Of a stretch of DNA of 64,000 nucleotides, positions 1 to 9,385 are shown piece after piece. This stretch comes from Viola odorata. Its lineage: Eukaryota > Streptophyta > Magnoliopsida > Malpighiales > Violaceae. The first letter of the stretch is position 1, and the number at the start of each line of letters is the position of its first letter. The stretch spans positions 11,535,444-11,599,443 of the forward strand of contig OY829545.1 in the NCBI GenBank assembly GCA_963691705.1. The letters run 5' to 3'. The notes beneath the pieces were generated by a model that ran no database searches, was not told the origin of the DNA, and was given only the letters and a program-made list of their open reading frames with translations. The position numbers and the translations under genes are program-made.

Positions 1-181
1 AGCCGAATGACTCACTATTTGACCCCAAAAAAATTCGTACTTTTTTTCGAACATACGTTAATCCTTAACCTACGTTCAAGAAAAAATTCGAAAGTTTTTG
101 AGGTCAAATAGTGCGTCATCCGGCCTCCTCGAATGCGTGCATGAATAGTGGCCAGTGACAGTTAATATGGGACGGAGGGAG
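1..181. mobile_element. Stowaway-type MITE, right part (window-truncated)
   Basis: The right terminus GGGACGGAGGGAG is followed by TA (182-183). This is the hallmark of Tc1/mariner-derived Stowaway MITEs. The left end lies outside the window; the full element is seen at the unit 1/2 junction. Inside, two arms around positions 20-110 are themselves roughly inverted, so the RNA would fold. Confidence 0.9.
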
Positions 182-675
182 TACTTCTTATGCATATGCA
201 AAATTTAAAAAAAAAAGTTAAAAAAAAAAAGAAAAACGAGAAAAAGAATTAAGAAAAACAACTTGGTTTTCCTGGTTAAATTGACCGGTTCGGTTCTGAA
301 AATCATAGAATTAATAAAAATAAAATAAAAATGAGTTAATTTGTTTTCCAGAAATTAGTTACAGAATATTCAATTTCAAGTTTTGTTCGTCACTAATAGA
401 TAGTTTGGAGAGGACAACTATAAAAAATCATCATAAAATAATGAAACTTTAGTAACTATTGTGGAGGAATTAAAAAAAAATATTAGGAGAACCATGTCGT
501 AAAACCATCAACTAAATATTGTCACATGTCGGGAAAACTAGTAATATCTAAAAGACGTAAAAAAAATATGACATTAACTTTTTTAATACATGTATATACA
601 TATTTAAAAAAATTAGCGGCATCAGCTGACCCATTAAATTAGAAGTGGCTCTGTCCATATTTACACAAATAAAAC
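182..675. other. AT-rich spacer, no gene seen
   Basis: Poly-A and poly-T runs and no reading frame of substance. A short ACCGGTTCGGTT-like motif occurs near 284-296. The last ten bases (666-675, caaataaaac) are the left target duplication of the next element. Confidence 0.7.
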
Positions 676-1223
676 GGGAAAAAGACATTTTTGGCCCCTG
701 AACTTTAATTTTTTAATTAATGTGGCCCCTGAACTTTTAAATTGTTTAATTACAACCCTGCGAATCGAACGTTTTGACATAAATGGCCCATACCGTGACA
801 GAAATTTGACGTGGCAACGGTATCTTCCACGTCAGACACGCCTCACACGCCACGTCGGCTAGCCACGTCAGATTCCTGCCAACTCACGCGTCCACGTCAT
901 TGCTTTATCAGGGGCCACATTAATCATTTAATTAAAGTTCAGGGGCCACATTAATCATTTAATTAAAGTTCAGGGGCCATTTATGTCTTTTTACCGAATA
1001 GATGTGGAGGTGTGAGGTGGCAAGTTGCTGACGTGGCTCGACGACGTGGCAAGTGACACATGGGTGACGTGGAAGATAACGTCGCCACGTCAGATTTCTG
1101 TCACGGTAGGGGCCACTTATATCAAAATGCTCGATTCGCAGGGTTGTAATTAAACAATTTAAGAGTTCAGGGGCCACATTAATTAAAAAATTAAACTTTA
1201 GGGGCCAAAAATGTCTTTTTCCC
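676..1223. mobile_element. Mutator-like MITE with long TIRs
   Basis: A 548-bp non-coding element. The left end starts GGGAAAAAGACATTTTTGG and the right end is its reverse complement. The arms pair over roughly 150 bp with scattered mismatches. The flanks at 666-675 and 1224-1233 are the same 10 bp, caaataaaac. Long TIRs plus a 9-11 bp target duplication fit a non-autonomous Mutator-like element. There is no transposase frame. Internally, a 31-bp motif beginning caggggccacattaatc occurs twice near 910-971, and the middle is rich in CCACGTCA/TGACGTGG words. Confidence 0.85.
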
Positions 1224-1245
1224 CAAATAAAACTAAATGTCTCTT

Positions 1246-1518
1246 TTTTTTTTAATAAGCGGAAGAAATATATTAGCCAAAGAATGGCAGAGAGAATGTA
1301 CAGCAGGCCAGCTTCAGCTCCAGGATAGAGCCAAAGCTGCCCAGAAAAGCAGAAACAAACACCCCAAACTAAAGACAACGAGGAAGCAGCAATAGAAAAA
1401 CAGCAGGCCAGCTTCAGCTCCAGGATAGAGCCAAAGCTGCCCAGAAAAACAGAAACAACTACCTCAAACTAAAGAACAGGACAACGAGGAAACACCAATA
1501 GAAAAACAGCAACGGCTC
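1246..1518 (-). mobile_element. 5'-truncated LINE/SINE-like retroposon
   Basis: Read on the - strand it ends in a poly(A) run (a T-run at about 1244-1252). It is flanked by a near-perfect 15-bp target duplication, aactaaatgtctctt at 1231-1245 and the same with one change at 1519-1533. Such a long duplication plus a poly(A) tail is typical of LINE-mediated insertion. Internally, a segment of about 100 bp starting cagcaggccagcttcagctc at 1301 is repeated at 1401. No coding capacity is seen, so the family is uncertain. Confidence 0.75.
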
Positions 1519-1533
1519 AACTAAATGCCTCTT

Positions 1534-1955
1534 GCTTAAGAAAATGACTAGAACACTCAACGCGGTCCCCTCAACTCTTCAAAGCCTTTAACTGGTAAAG
1601 TACTTGCACAAGTAATTTACACCAACGACCATTTACTTGGGAAGTAAAGTACTTGCACAACCTTTAACTGCTATCGTTGTGACTGTAAGTAAGCAAGCAC
1701 TGCTGTTGTAGCTGTAGTGTTCAGGTTAGCTTGCAGCTTTCAGCGTCTGCAGGTCTGTTCCTTTGGTCATGTTTCTTCATGACCATTTAATTCTATATAA
1801 TTCCTCTGCCGATTTAAAAAAAAAAGTAAAATTGTGGAATAACTTACTCTAACACAAGTGCTAGTGATTAGCTAGCTCGATTCATCAACTGATCATAAGA
1901 TTCTCTTTGCAATAAGACTCAAATCGAAGTCATTGTTAATAAGTCACAAGCACTT
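1534..1955. other. Spacer upstream of cyclotide gene
   Basis: No gene seen. The word gtaaagtacttgcacaa occurs twice (about 1596 and 1646), and an inverted pair ggtcatg/catgacc lies near 1762-1783. This could be part of the distal promoter, but nothing in the sequence proves it. Confidence 0.5.
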
Positions 1956-2086
1956 GTGGTGGCATTAAGTGTCCGTGCATGAATTCCCTTTGTAATTGGC
2001 TAAGTTGAATTAAAGATTGACACCACCTTTAATTCAACTTAGCCAATTACAAAGGGAATTCATGCACGGACACTTAATGCCACCAC
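1956..2086. repeat. Perfect 60-bp inverted repeat (hairpin)
   Basis: The arms 1956-2015 and 2027-2086 are exact reverse complements around an 11-nt loop (attgacaccac). Transcription would give a 60-bp perfect stem. It ends 175 bp upstream of the cyclotide TATA box. No TIR-type target duplication is obvious, so this looks like a local inverted duplication rather than a standard MITE. All intact units have the same arms. Confidence 0.95.
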
Positions 2087-2118
2087 CTTTATGAATTATG
2101 CATCATCTTTTACTTTGG

Positions 2119-2172
2119 TTGATTATATTATATAATGGATGAGTATGTTTGATTATAATATATAATGGATGC
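2119..2172. repeat. 30-bp tandem duplication in cyclotide promoter
   Basis: Two near-identical AT-rich blocks (ttgattatattatataatgg type) start at 2119 and 2149, about 90-140 bp upstream of the TATA box. The duplication is present in every unit and could hold doubled regulatory sites. Confidence 0.7.
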
Positions 2173-2261
2173 TGAGTGTGAAAAATGTGGTTAATTACCT
2201 CATCTTTCACTGGGAAAATATGCGCCGCCTCCATCCACTACTTTGCTTGTAACTTATGTGC

Positions 2262-2269
2262 TATAAATA
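2262..2269 (+). promoter_or_regulatory. TATA box of cyclotide gene, unit 1
   Basis: The motif tataaata lies 91 bp upstream of the cyclotide ATG in an otherwise mixed-composition stretch. Transcription would start around 2295-2300, giving a 5' leader of about 60 nt. Confidence 0.8.
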
Positions 2270-2359
2270 GGCATCGATGGAAAGGGCTAAGGCACAAACA
2301 AGTGAGAAGAAATTAGAAACGAAAAAAGAATACATAGTAACTGAGCTAATTAACTAGCA

Positions 2360-2695
2360 ATGGAAACAAAGAAGATGAATTTGGGAATGTTGGTTGGCCT
2401 TGTGCTTATTGCCAACTTTGCTCTTGCAGCCTTTGCATCCCTTGAAAAAGATGTAATCACTGCCGATGCCATTCGTGCTCTTACAAAGAGCAACAAGCTC
2501 CCTGCCGACGCCATTAATGCGCTCGTTAAAAGGAAGACCCTTGTTTCCAAAATTGAGCTTGAGGAGGCATTCCAGCTCCAAGATGCTAACGGTGTAACTG
2601 CCTTCGGCATTCCTTGTGGTGAAAGTTGCGTCTGGATACCATGCATCAGTAGCATCATCGGCTGTAGTTGCAGAAGCAAAGTTTGCTACCGCTGA
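2360..2695 (+). CDS. Cyclotide precursor, linear (acyclotide) type, copy 1
   Basis: A 111-residue secreted defence-peptide precursor. Residues 1 to about 27 form a signal peptide (Lys-Lys, then a Leu/Val/Ala-rich core). An N-terminal propeptide and repeat region rich in Lys/Glu/Leu follow to residue 82. The peptide domain is residues 83-111, beginning GIPCGESC. Cysteines at 86, 90, 95, 102, 104 and 109 give loops of 3, 4, 6, 1 and 4 residues. Glu88 is the conserved loop-1 glutamate, and loop 5 has no Trp-Pro, so this is the bracelet subfamily. Cyclotides insert into membranes and act against insects and microbes. Here the stop codon directly follows Cys109-Tyr-Arg. The Asn/Asp and short tail used by asparaginyl endopeptidase for cyclisation are absent, so a linear product is expected. 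The gene is a single intron-free frame. The ATG at 2360 is the first after the predicted leader; Met6 is an alternative start. Confidence 0.95.
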   Translation: METKKMNLGMLVGLVLIANFALAAFASLEKDVITADAIRALTKSNKLPADAINALVKRKTLVSKIELEEAFQLQDANGVTAFGIPCGESCVWIPCISSIIGCSCRSKVCYR

Positions 2696-2850
2696 ATCTA
2701 CTCATCATCAGTGCAAGGAACAAAAGGTTAATGTCTGTCGTCGCCAGTTATGTCTTTACTTATGTGTGTGGTTGTCGTTGTCCCAATTAAGGAAGCTACA
2801 TGTGCTTGTAACATATCAATATAGTAGTATAATATATACTACTAAAAATA

Positions 2851-2856
2851 AATAAA
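2851..2856 (+). terminator. Poly(A) signal of cyclotide gene, unit 1
   Basis: AATAAA lies 155 bp after the stop codon, within an AT-rich stretch and ahead of a TG-rich segment. It fits the 3' UTR length usual for small plant genes. Confidence 0.65.
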
Positions 2857-2879
2857 GCAAGCATGTTTCCGTGTATGTT

Positions 2880-3646
2880 TTCTTTTGTTGTTAATAATGT
2901 TAACGCATGTTTGCAAGAATCAAGCTTTGTTCAACCTCTTTCTCATCTATCGTCTTATTAATTTAACGTGACGGTTGAAAAAGCAATAGAGGAGATGGAT
3001 ACCCGCACTGGTTGAGTTTGGTACAAAGGGTAAATGTCACAGCCAATAAATAAAATTGAGCAAGTTATGTGACATATTCACCTATAAAGAGGCCTATACT
3101 TATCAGTTGAACTACAACTTTCACTTTACTAATATTTTTTTAAAACATTGAAATTATATTTTTACTCATTATAAAAAAAAATCTAACGATGAGAGAAACA
3201 GCAAGAAAAAAAGATAAACAAATAGATTCTTAACTATAATAGTTTTTTTAGGATTATTTTAGTTGGAGACCAAGTCTATCTCCTAAATAATTATATTACA
3301 ATAAAAGGAAGACTCTTTATAATGATCAATATGATTATTTTAGAAGCATTAAGTTTACAGTAAAACTTGAAGGCTGTTTTAAATCCCGAAACCATAACAA
3401 AGCTTGAAAAAAAATAGAAACACAATGATGTGGGAAAATATTAAATTCACTATTTTATCTTTAATAAATAAATTAATTTAATCTAATTTAAAACATAATT
3501 CCAATAATAACAACAAGATGGGAAATTAAAAAATAAAAAAGCTAATTTGTCTTGTTATTCTTGAAATTAAACAAGTTTTAATTGAATCAAATGAGTTAAT
3601 TAATTGAAGTGGGTTTTCTATTTGGGTTAGGCTCAAGTAAATTTAG
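2880..3646. other. AT-rich spacer, no gene seen
   Basis: Strongly AT-rich with homopolymer runs. Short reading frames here lack any recognisable domain. No structural RNA or transposon end was identified. Confidence 0.6.
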
Positions 3647-5029
3647 TTTTTTTTTAAATACGCTGATAGATTTATTTAAAGGTCATGAAGAACATGACAA
3701 GAACAGAAAGAAGCAGCTGCAGCAACCACTGTTCAAGAGTACAGCACAAGGCAACAAGAAGGAAAAGCCAACGCAATTACACAGTAATGAAAACAGACCT
3801 CTATCCCTCATGGACTCTCACCCGACTCCACACTCCCAGCCAAGTCGAAGAGATTAACATTTGCGTAGGAGCATAAGGGAAGCTCGAATCTCCACTCTTG
3901 ATCCACCGGTGCCAACTTCCAAAAACATCACGCACTAACTTGAAAGAGTAGGGATTTACATGATTAAATACCTTATCATTTCTCTGGATCCAAAGGTGAC
4001 ACAATACCACATCTGCCACATCGTGTTACCCTGTTTACTCCTCCAATCAACCAGACCGTCCCAGCTCCTCCACAAATCTAGGAGAGTCCTCGGACGACAC
4101 CAAGCGATGCTAGCCCAACACGCAATAACGCCCCAGATCTGATCCGTGACAGGGCAATGCAGGAACAAGTGGTCAGTACTCTCACAAGTGAGAAGGCATT
4201 GGGGGCAGGAGCTCTCTTCATCTGAGATAATGTGTCGTTGCCAAAGGAAGGCTCTGGTTGCAATCCGACCCTGAAGAGCAAGCCACATGAAGGCTTCAAC
4301 GTGATGAGGGACTAACCGTTTCCAGCAAGAGTTGAGGATATCGTTGGTGTGGCTGCTGAACTGAGCAGCAACAATGGACTCCGTAAGCGAACGTACAGAG
4401 AAAAGTTTAGAAGGTTCCAGCATCCACGCGAAAGAATCAGCCTCTTCACTTTTCCGCGGTGCTGGCAGCATGGCCACCATCTCATTCACTTCGTCAGCTT
4501 CCCAGTCAAATAAGCCCCTACGCCAACGCCACTTCCAAACCCAAATATCATCCCGCCACTCCCCGAACTCTATGATTCGACCCTCTTTGGCGCCCGTCAG
4601 GTTGAATAGACGAGGGAATCGAATGGCAAGAGGGACCCGCAAGGCCCAAGTGTCCCACCAAAACAGAAACGATTTCCCACAGCCTAAGGAAAGCCGTACA
4701 TGGTCCACCCAACTGTGAAACCGATCACCCCCTCTCCCCTAGGTAGCCAGAATATCCTGCCAAATTGGCAAAGGAACCCCATGATCTTGCATCCACAAAC
4801 GACCCACACTCGAACAATTGTATTGGAAGTTTTAATAAGCGTTAACCGGCCACCCAAGGATAGCAGAGATCCCTTCCAGGTAGACAATTTTCTTCTCATC
4901 TTCCCAACTGAGCCCATCTAGTTTGATATCCTTCTCGGATTCATACCAACCGAAGAACCCAAATAAGTAAAAGGCAGCGTTTCATACCTGCAACCCGCTC
5001 TACGCGCTATATTCTCATCGAATGACCTA
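3647..5029 (-). pseudogene. LINE retrotransposon remnant, 3' part
   Basis: Plant L1-type non-LTR element on the - strand. A T-run at 3647-3655 is its poly(A) tail. Reading 5' to 3' from 5029, the frame holds the motif LPFTYLG (end of the palm/thumb region of LINE reverse transcriptases) at about 4960-4985, then KLSTWKG...GGRLTLIK (4800-4900), then a zf-RVT domain with the pattern CPQC...HLFLHC near 4150-4210, and a tail QRNDKVF near 3960-3980. It is dead: an in-frame TAG sits near 4919, a frame change occurs around 4700, and another occurs near 4020. The 5' half continues at 9163 beyond the inserted LTR. Confidence 0.88.
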
Positions 5030-5929
5030 TGTGGCGCCCCAAAAAATTTTTAAAAATTCGCGAGTGTACGACGAATCTGAGACCTTACGATACTCGGCGT
5101 AAAAGGACGCCTTCCAACATGCAATGAAGTCGCCACCCTAATTTTGTCTCTAGGTTTAGGGAACCTAATCGTCATGGCATAAAAAATAAAATAAATAAAA
5201 CTAAAGGCACAAAAAAGGGGTCTAAACCCAAGACGAAGGTTCGGGGTCGTATTATGGACTCGGGAAGGTGTTAGGCACCCGAGTCACATCCGAAAATGGT
5301 TACCGGTTGATAGGAGAGGTGTTTAAAAGATGTTTGATAAAAATGCGTTTTTAAAAGGGGGCCCTCAGAGGAATCGTCACTTTAGTCTTTTCCATGATCG
5401 GGACCGTTTAGGAATAATTAATCGTTGGACGGGGTTACCGTTTTAAAAATCTTTTTGGACGGGGTTACCGTTTTCAAGACCGATTGATTATTCCTGACCG
5501 TAGCGTGATGGGACTGAGTTTTCCGTAAGACTGAATGAACGCCCTCTTTTCATCATCGGGCCATGCATGATTAAATTAATTATTAAGTGATTCTATCATG
5601 GATTGCTAACAGAGTACAAATTTAAATGAGAGATATTTTGAAATGATAAACCGATGTGGGATCGAAGCCACCAGATACATGCAATCAATATAAGCGGAAT
5701 TTAAAATCAAACGAACATGACATTTTAAGCAAGTCTTTTAAACAAGTTGTTCATGTGGGTTGATTTTAATTTTAGCAATTCTATATATCATGCCTGCAAT
5801 TAATATTTATGAAAAAATGTTGAATAAATAAAAGGGGAAGAAAGGCGTACTTTCGAGCGAAGCTTGAATTTTAAACCTACAAAATGACAGTGTTAGTGCT
5901 AGCTCAAAAAATAAATAAGCAGTTTATGA

Positions 5930-6706
5930 ATGCAAGAATTTAAATAAATAGCGAAAAATTAAACAATGATTTGACGAGTACGACAAAAAATGGTGATTTG
6001 ACACATACGAAAATTTAAATGATGATTTGATAAGTGCAGAAAAATTTAAATGATGATAGTGCATGCGAGAAATTTATATGATGACAGTTGATAAGTGCGA
6101 GAAATTTAAATGATGATTTGATACGTACGAAAATTTAAATGATGATTTGATGCATGCGAGAAATTAAATGATGATTTGATGAGTGCGAGAAAATTAAATG
6201 ATGACGGTTGATGCATACGAGAATTTAAATGCTGATTTGACGAGTGCGAGAATTTTAAATGATGACTTGATGCATGCGAAAAAATTAAATGATGACAGTT
6301 GATGCATATGAGAATTTAAATGATGATTTGGCGAAAAATTAAAGATTTGATACGTGCAGAAAAATTAAGGATTTGCAGAAAATTGAACATGTGATATTTG
6401 CAGAAAAAATAAACACTTGATGATTTGCAGAAGATTAAACAATTGATGATTTGCAGAAAATTAAAGCAGTTGACGATTTGCAGAAAATTAAACAGTTGAT
6501 GATTTGCAGAAATTTAAACAGTTGATGATTTGCAGAAATTTAAAGCAGTTGATGATTTGCAGAAATTTAAACAGTTGATGATTTGCTGAAATTTAAACAG
6601 TTGATGATTTGCTGAAATTTAAATGACTGAATTTAAATTGCGGAAAGTAAATTGCGAAAAATTAAAGTGCGGAGAATTTAAACAGTTGATAGGTACAGAA
6701 TTTTAA
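5930..6706. repeat. AT-rich minisatellite inside the LTR
   Basis: Degenerate direct repeats. The left half has periods of roughly 30-35 bp built on atttaaatgatgatttgatg plus a variable gcatgcgag-type spacer. The right half has a shorter period of about 24-26 bp built on cagttgatgatttgcagaaa. Units differ by point changes only, not by copy number. Confidence 0.85.
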
Positions 6707-7355
6707 AGCAATATTACGAAAAAACGTGATCCGAGGTCTTGGAAAAAATGAAAATGGGCTGGGCCCAATTTGAAAAATAAAGGAAATGGGCCAGGAATAG
6801 TTCCTAGCCCAAAAATCACATTTTTAATGGTGATCGGCTCCTTCCCGCGTGAACAAGCCCAAGGGGGGCACTGTGCATCATCTTCCTCAGACGTCGTCCG
6901 CGCCACTGCCGGTGACGTGGATCTCCGACCAGGCGGCCAAATTGCCTAGTTTTGAGCTCCGAGGAAAGCTCTCTTCCCCAACAAGATTATCGTGCAAAAA
7001 TCAAGATTTAATATACGTCCGAACACAGTTTAATTTTGAGAAAACGTCAAAAACCGATAATTAACAAAAAAACCTAAAATTCGCTCTTCTTAACCAACAA
7101 ATCAACGAATAAAAAGCATGGAAATTATCTATAGCATGTATATGAATTAATGGTATGAAAATAAGCAATTTATTTGATCGAAATAACAATCTAAAAATTA
7201 AAGAAAGAAAGCGCAGAGAAAAGCAAGAAAAACGCTTACCAAAAAAGCTTAAACTTGTGGCAGCCGATGCTCTACATGAGCTATCGGTCTAGAGGGAGAA
7301 GGAGCAGAGTTGCTCTTGGTTGAATTTGTGAGGAAAATGGAGAGGGGCAGTGGGC

Positions 7356-7363
7356 TTTTTATA
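7356..7363 (-). promoter_or_regulatory. Candidate LTR promoter TATA motif (- strand)
   Basis: Read on the - strand this is TATAAAAA inside the short palindrome-like ggcttataaaaagcc. It is followed downstream by a C/T-rich stretch, as in plant LTR promoters. It is repeated in all units at the same offset. It gives the solo LTR a U3-R-U5 order consistent with - orientation. Confidence 0.45.
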
Positions 7364-8034
7364 AGCCAAGATCGCGTGAGGAGGGAGACGCGGCGCTGCG
7401 CGTGGAGGAGGGAGAGCGTGCGCTGGCAGGGCTAGGGTTGTTGTGCTGGCGGGGCTAGGTGATACGTTCCTGGATATTTGTGGGAATGTTTAACTGTGAT
7501 CTAGCTCAAGGAATCCTCAAGAACAATAAATAAATAACCAATCGACAACAATTAGACCCCTAACCCAACCTGTGGTTAGACCCCTAATTCGATACTCGAT
7601 TAGGATCTCGACTCAAGACTTCTAGATCCCTAAACCAACCTGTGTTTAGACCCCTAGAACGAAGTAGACGATAGGGAAGAGTTGTTTTACTTAATCGAAA
7701 CTGAACTCCAATCAGTTAAGCTTAAGAGTTCTTAAACTAGAACCAAAGTTTGAGAAATCCTCTCAAATGTGTTTATACGCAATGTTTATCAAATTCAAGT
7801 TATCTTACAATGAAGCTCTAAATGAGCTTATAAAGAGTTACAAATACTGTAGCTTAGTCCCACACGTGTCCAGCTAAAAGAAATATACAACAAGGTCCAT
7901 AAACTAAAATAAAAACATATAAGTTACTGTAGCTATAGTAACTTACTGTAGCACCTAGCGGCATGCCGCTCCAGGGGTTCAGGGCTGGCGGCATGTCGCT
8001 TCCTTCGGCAATGCAATTGCTGAAAATTGCATAA

Positions 8035-8098
8035 TTTTTTTGGAAGATGCTACAGTAACATTGTAGCTACAGTGTTACTGTAGCATCTTCCAAAAAAA
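8035..8098. repeat. 64-bp near-perfect palindrome
   Basis: The 26-bp arms 8035-8060 and 8073-8098 are exact complements (TTTTTTTGGAAGATGCTACA and onward). The 12-nt centre is itself palindromic except for its outer pair. The words CTGTAGC and GCTACAG recur nearby at 7846-7953, suggesting a family of small inverted repeats. Confidence 0.9.
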
Positions 8099-8110
8099 TG
8101 CCTCAAATTT

Positions 8111-8401
8111 TCACAATTTGAGCGTAACGACGTTGACCAACTTATCCTCTGCTTTGTTCATGTCCTTCAAGAGTGATTCTCCAATTGCTAACTCCTTTCC
8201 GAGCTCCATTTGAATGAGCAAAGTTAATGCACCTTGCAACTTCTTACTCCTAGCTCGTGTCAAAGGTCCTTGAGGAATTGGTAGTGCATCCTTGGATCCT
8301 TGGGTCGCATCACTAGGGCTGCCAGTGATGATGGTTAACGGGACAGGAAGCGACGGGAGCAAGCAGCTCGGTGGCTTGCTCCGCTGCTGCGTCGCTTCCA
8401 C
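8111..8401 (-). pseudogene. Retrotransposon-derived ORF fragment, unit 1
   Basis: A 96-residue open frame carrying GPLTRARSKKLQGAL at about residues 46-60. Text of this kind (G-P-[LMI]-T-R-[AS]-R) is common at the C-terminal end of plant Ty3/Gypsy polyproteins. No protease, reverse transcriptase or integrase motif accompanies it, so it is likely a captured scrap within the LTR. A lineage-specific LTR frame is the alternative. It is conserved in all units that reach it. Confidence 0.4.
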
Positions 8402-9162
8402 TATTTACATGCATCATGCACGTAAATATGGAGTCGTTGATCTTGTTGACTTTCCTTGGTCAACCAGATCAACGGTGGTGATTAAATGGGCCATTTAATT
8501 TATTTAAATGGCCTCGAGCCGTTTTTGTGAGTAAACGTTTCGAATTTTAATGCCAAAAGTGTCAGCGCGTAGAGAAAAATAAGACGAGTTTAATAGTCTA
8601 CAGCGAATGAAGAATTTTTTCCGTTTAACGTGTTTATTTTCTCGTTTGGAAACAGGAAATGTTTGGACGAAAAATAAATGACGTTATGACGAAAACTACG
8701 CGAAACGAAGTTGGTCGGCGTGGATAAAAAAAAGAGTAGGTAATAGTTTATGGAAAACATAAAGCGTTCGAGCTATTGTCTGAGTGAACTTACCCGGGTC
8801 CAATAAAAGCTTGAACAAAAATAATAAAAAAAAATAAAAATCCTAAAAAATGTTATAAAATACTAAAAATCCTAAATTTTATGCGATGACGTAAAACGAA
8901 AAAATAACTAGCAAATGACTAACGGATAATTAAAAATGTGATTTTTAAAGCTGAAAATATTAATAATAATAATAATGAAAATACGTGACGAACAATTAAA
9001 AATGCGATTTCGAACGCTGACGATGACAATGACGATGATAAAATGCGATGAGAATTTAAAAATACTAACGACAGTAAATTAATTAAAAATGACAGTAAGT
9101 TGAGTGAAATAACGGAAATGATAAATTTAATTAAAAACGGCGTCAAAATTCAGATATCAACA

Positions 9163-9385
9163 GCCTATAAATGTTAACCCCAACCAGAGTGCTCTTATGA
9201 TAATTAACCTTCAGGCCGGAGAAGGCATCAAACCAGCAAAGGATCCCTTTAACATTTTGCACCTCTTCCTCATCATTTCGAGTAAATATTAGCGTGTCAT
9301 CTGCAAACTGGAGGTGCGTAACATTCCACCCTCCCACTTCATCTCCTATCCCGCGCAGAAGCCCACAGTCATGGGCCCGATAATA
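9163..9385 (-). pseudogene. LINE retrotransposon remnant, 5' part
   Basis: The upstream half of the split LINE. The - strand frame reads GLLRGIGDEVGG, then THLQFADDTLIF (the FADD catalytic motif of non-LTR reverse transcriptase, about 9275-9310), then FSGLKVNYHKSTLVGVN, which is the usual text just before the LTR insertion point. The element is 5'-truncated near 9385, and no endonuclease domain is present. Confidence 0.88.

Larger units (their letters stand above)
5030..9162 (-). mobile_element. Giant solo LTR (4.13 kb) inserted in the LINE
   Basis: Removing this block joins the two LINE halves, so it is an insertion. Its ends are TG (5030) and CA (9162). The flanking 5 bp are accta on the left (5025-5029) and gccta on the right (9163-9167); unit 4 still has accta on both sides. 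TG...CA ends, a 5-bp duplication and no gag/pol frame fit a solo LTR of the multi-kilobase type seen in Tat/Ogre-like Gypsy elements. Words near 5090-5290 (agtcgccaccct, aggtgttaggcacccgag) resemble common plant Gypsy LTR text. A TATA motif on the - strand supports - orientation. A MITE-like or composite origin is possible. Confidence 0.7.

Noticed and set aside
959..1378. 139-residue frame on the - strand
   Set aside because: It runs from the retroposon through its target duplication into the MITE inverted repeat. It is chimeric repeat sequence with no domain.
1956..2086. A microRNA gene
   Set aside because: The stem is a perfect 60-bp duplex without the bulges and single duplex typical of a plant miRNA precursor. 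No transcript evidence is visible.
2350..2679. Frames of 109 and 75 residues antisense to the cyclotide gene
   Set aside because: Shadows of the + strand gene. They lack a promoter or domain.
2616..2855. 79-residue frame overlapping the cyclotide 3' end
   Set aside because: Out of frame with the precursor and running through the 3' UTR; no family resemblance.
3609..3876. Frames of 82 and 63 residues on the + strand
   Set aside because: They lie over the LINE 3' tail on the opposite strand and are low-complexity.
5930..6706. Regular repeats resembling a CRISPR array
   Set aside because: Repeats are degenerate and contiguous without unique spacers, in a eukaryotic genome. It is a minisatellite.
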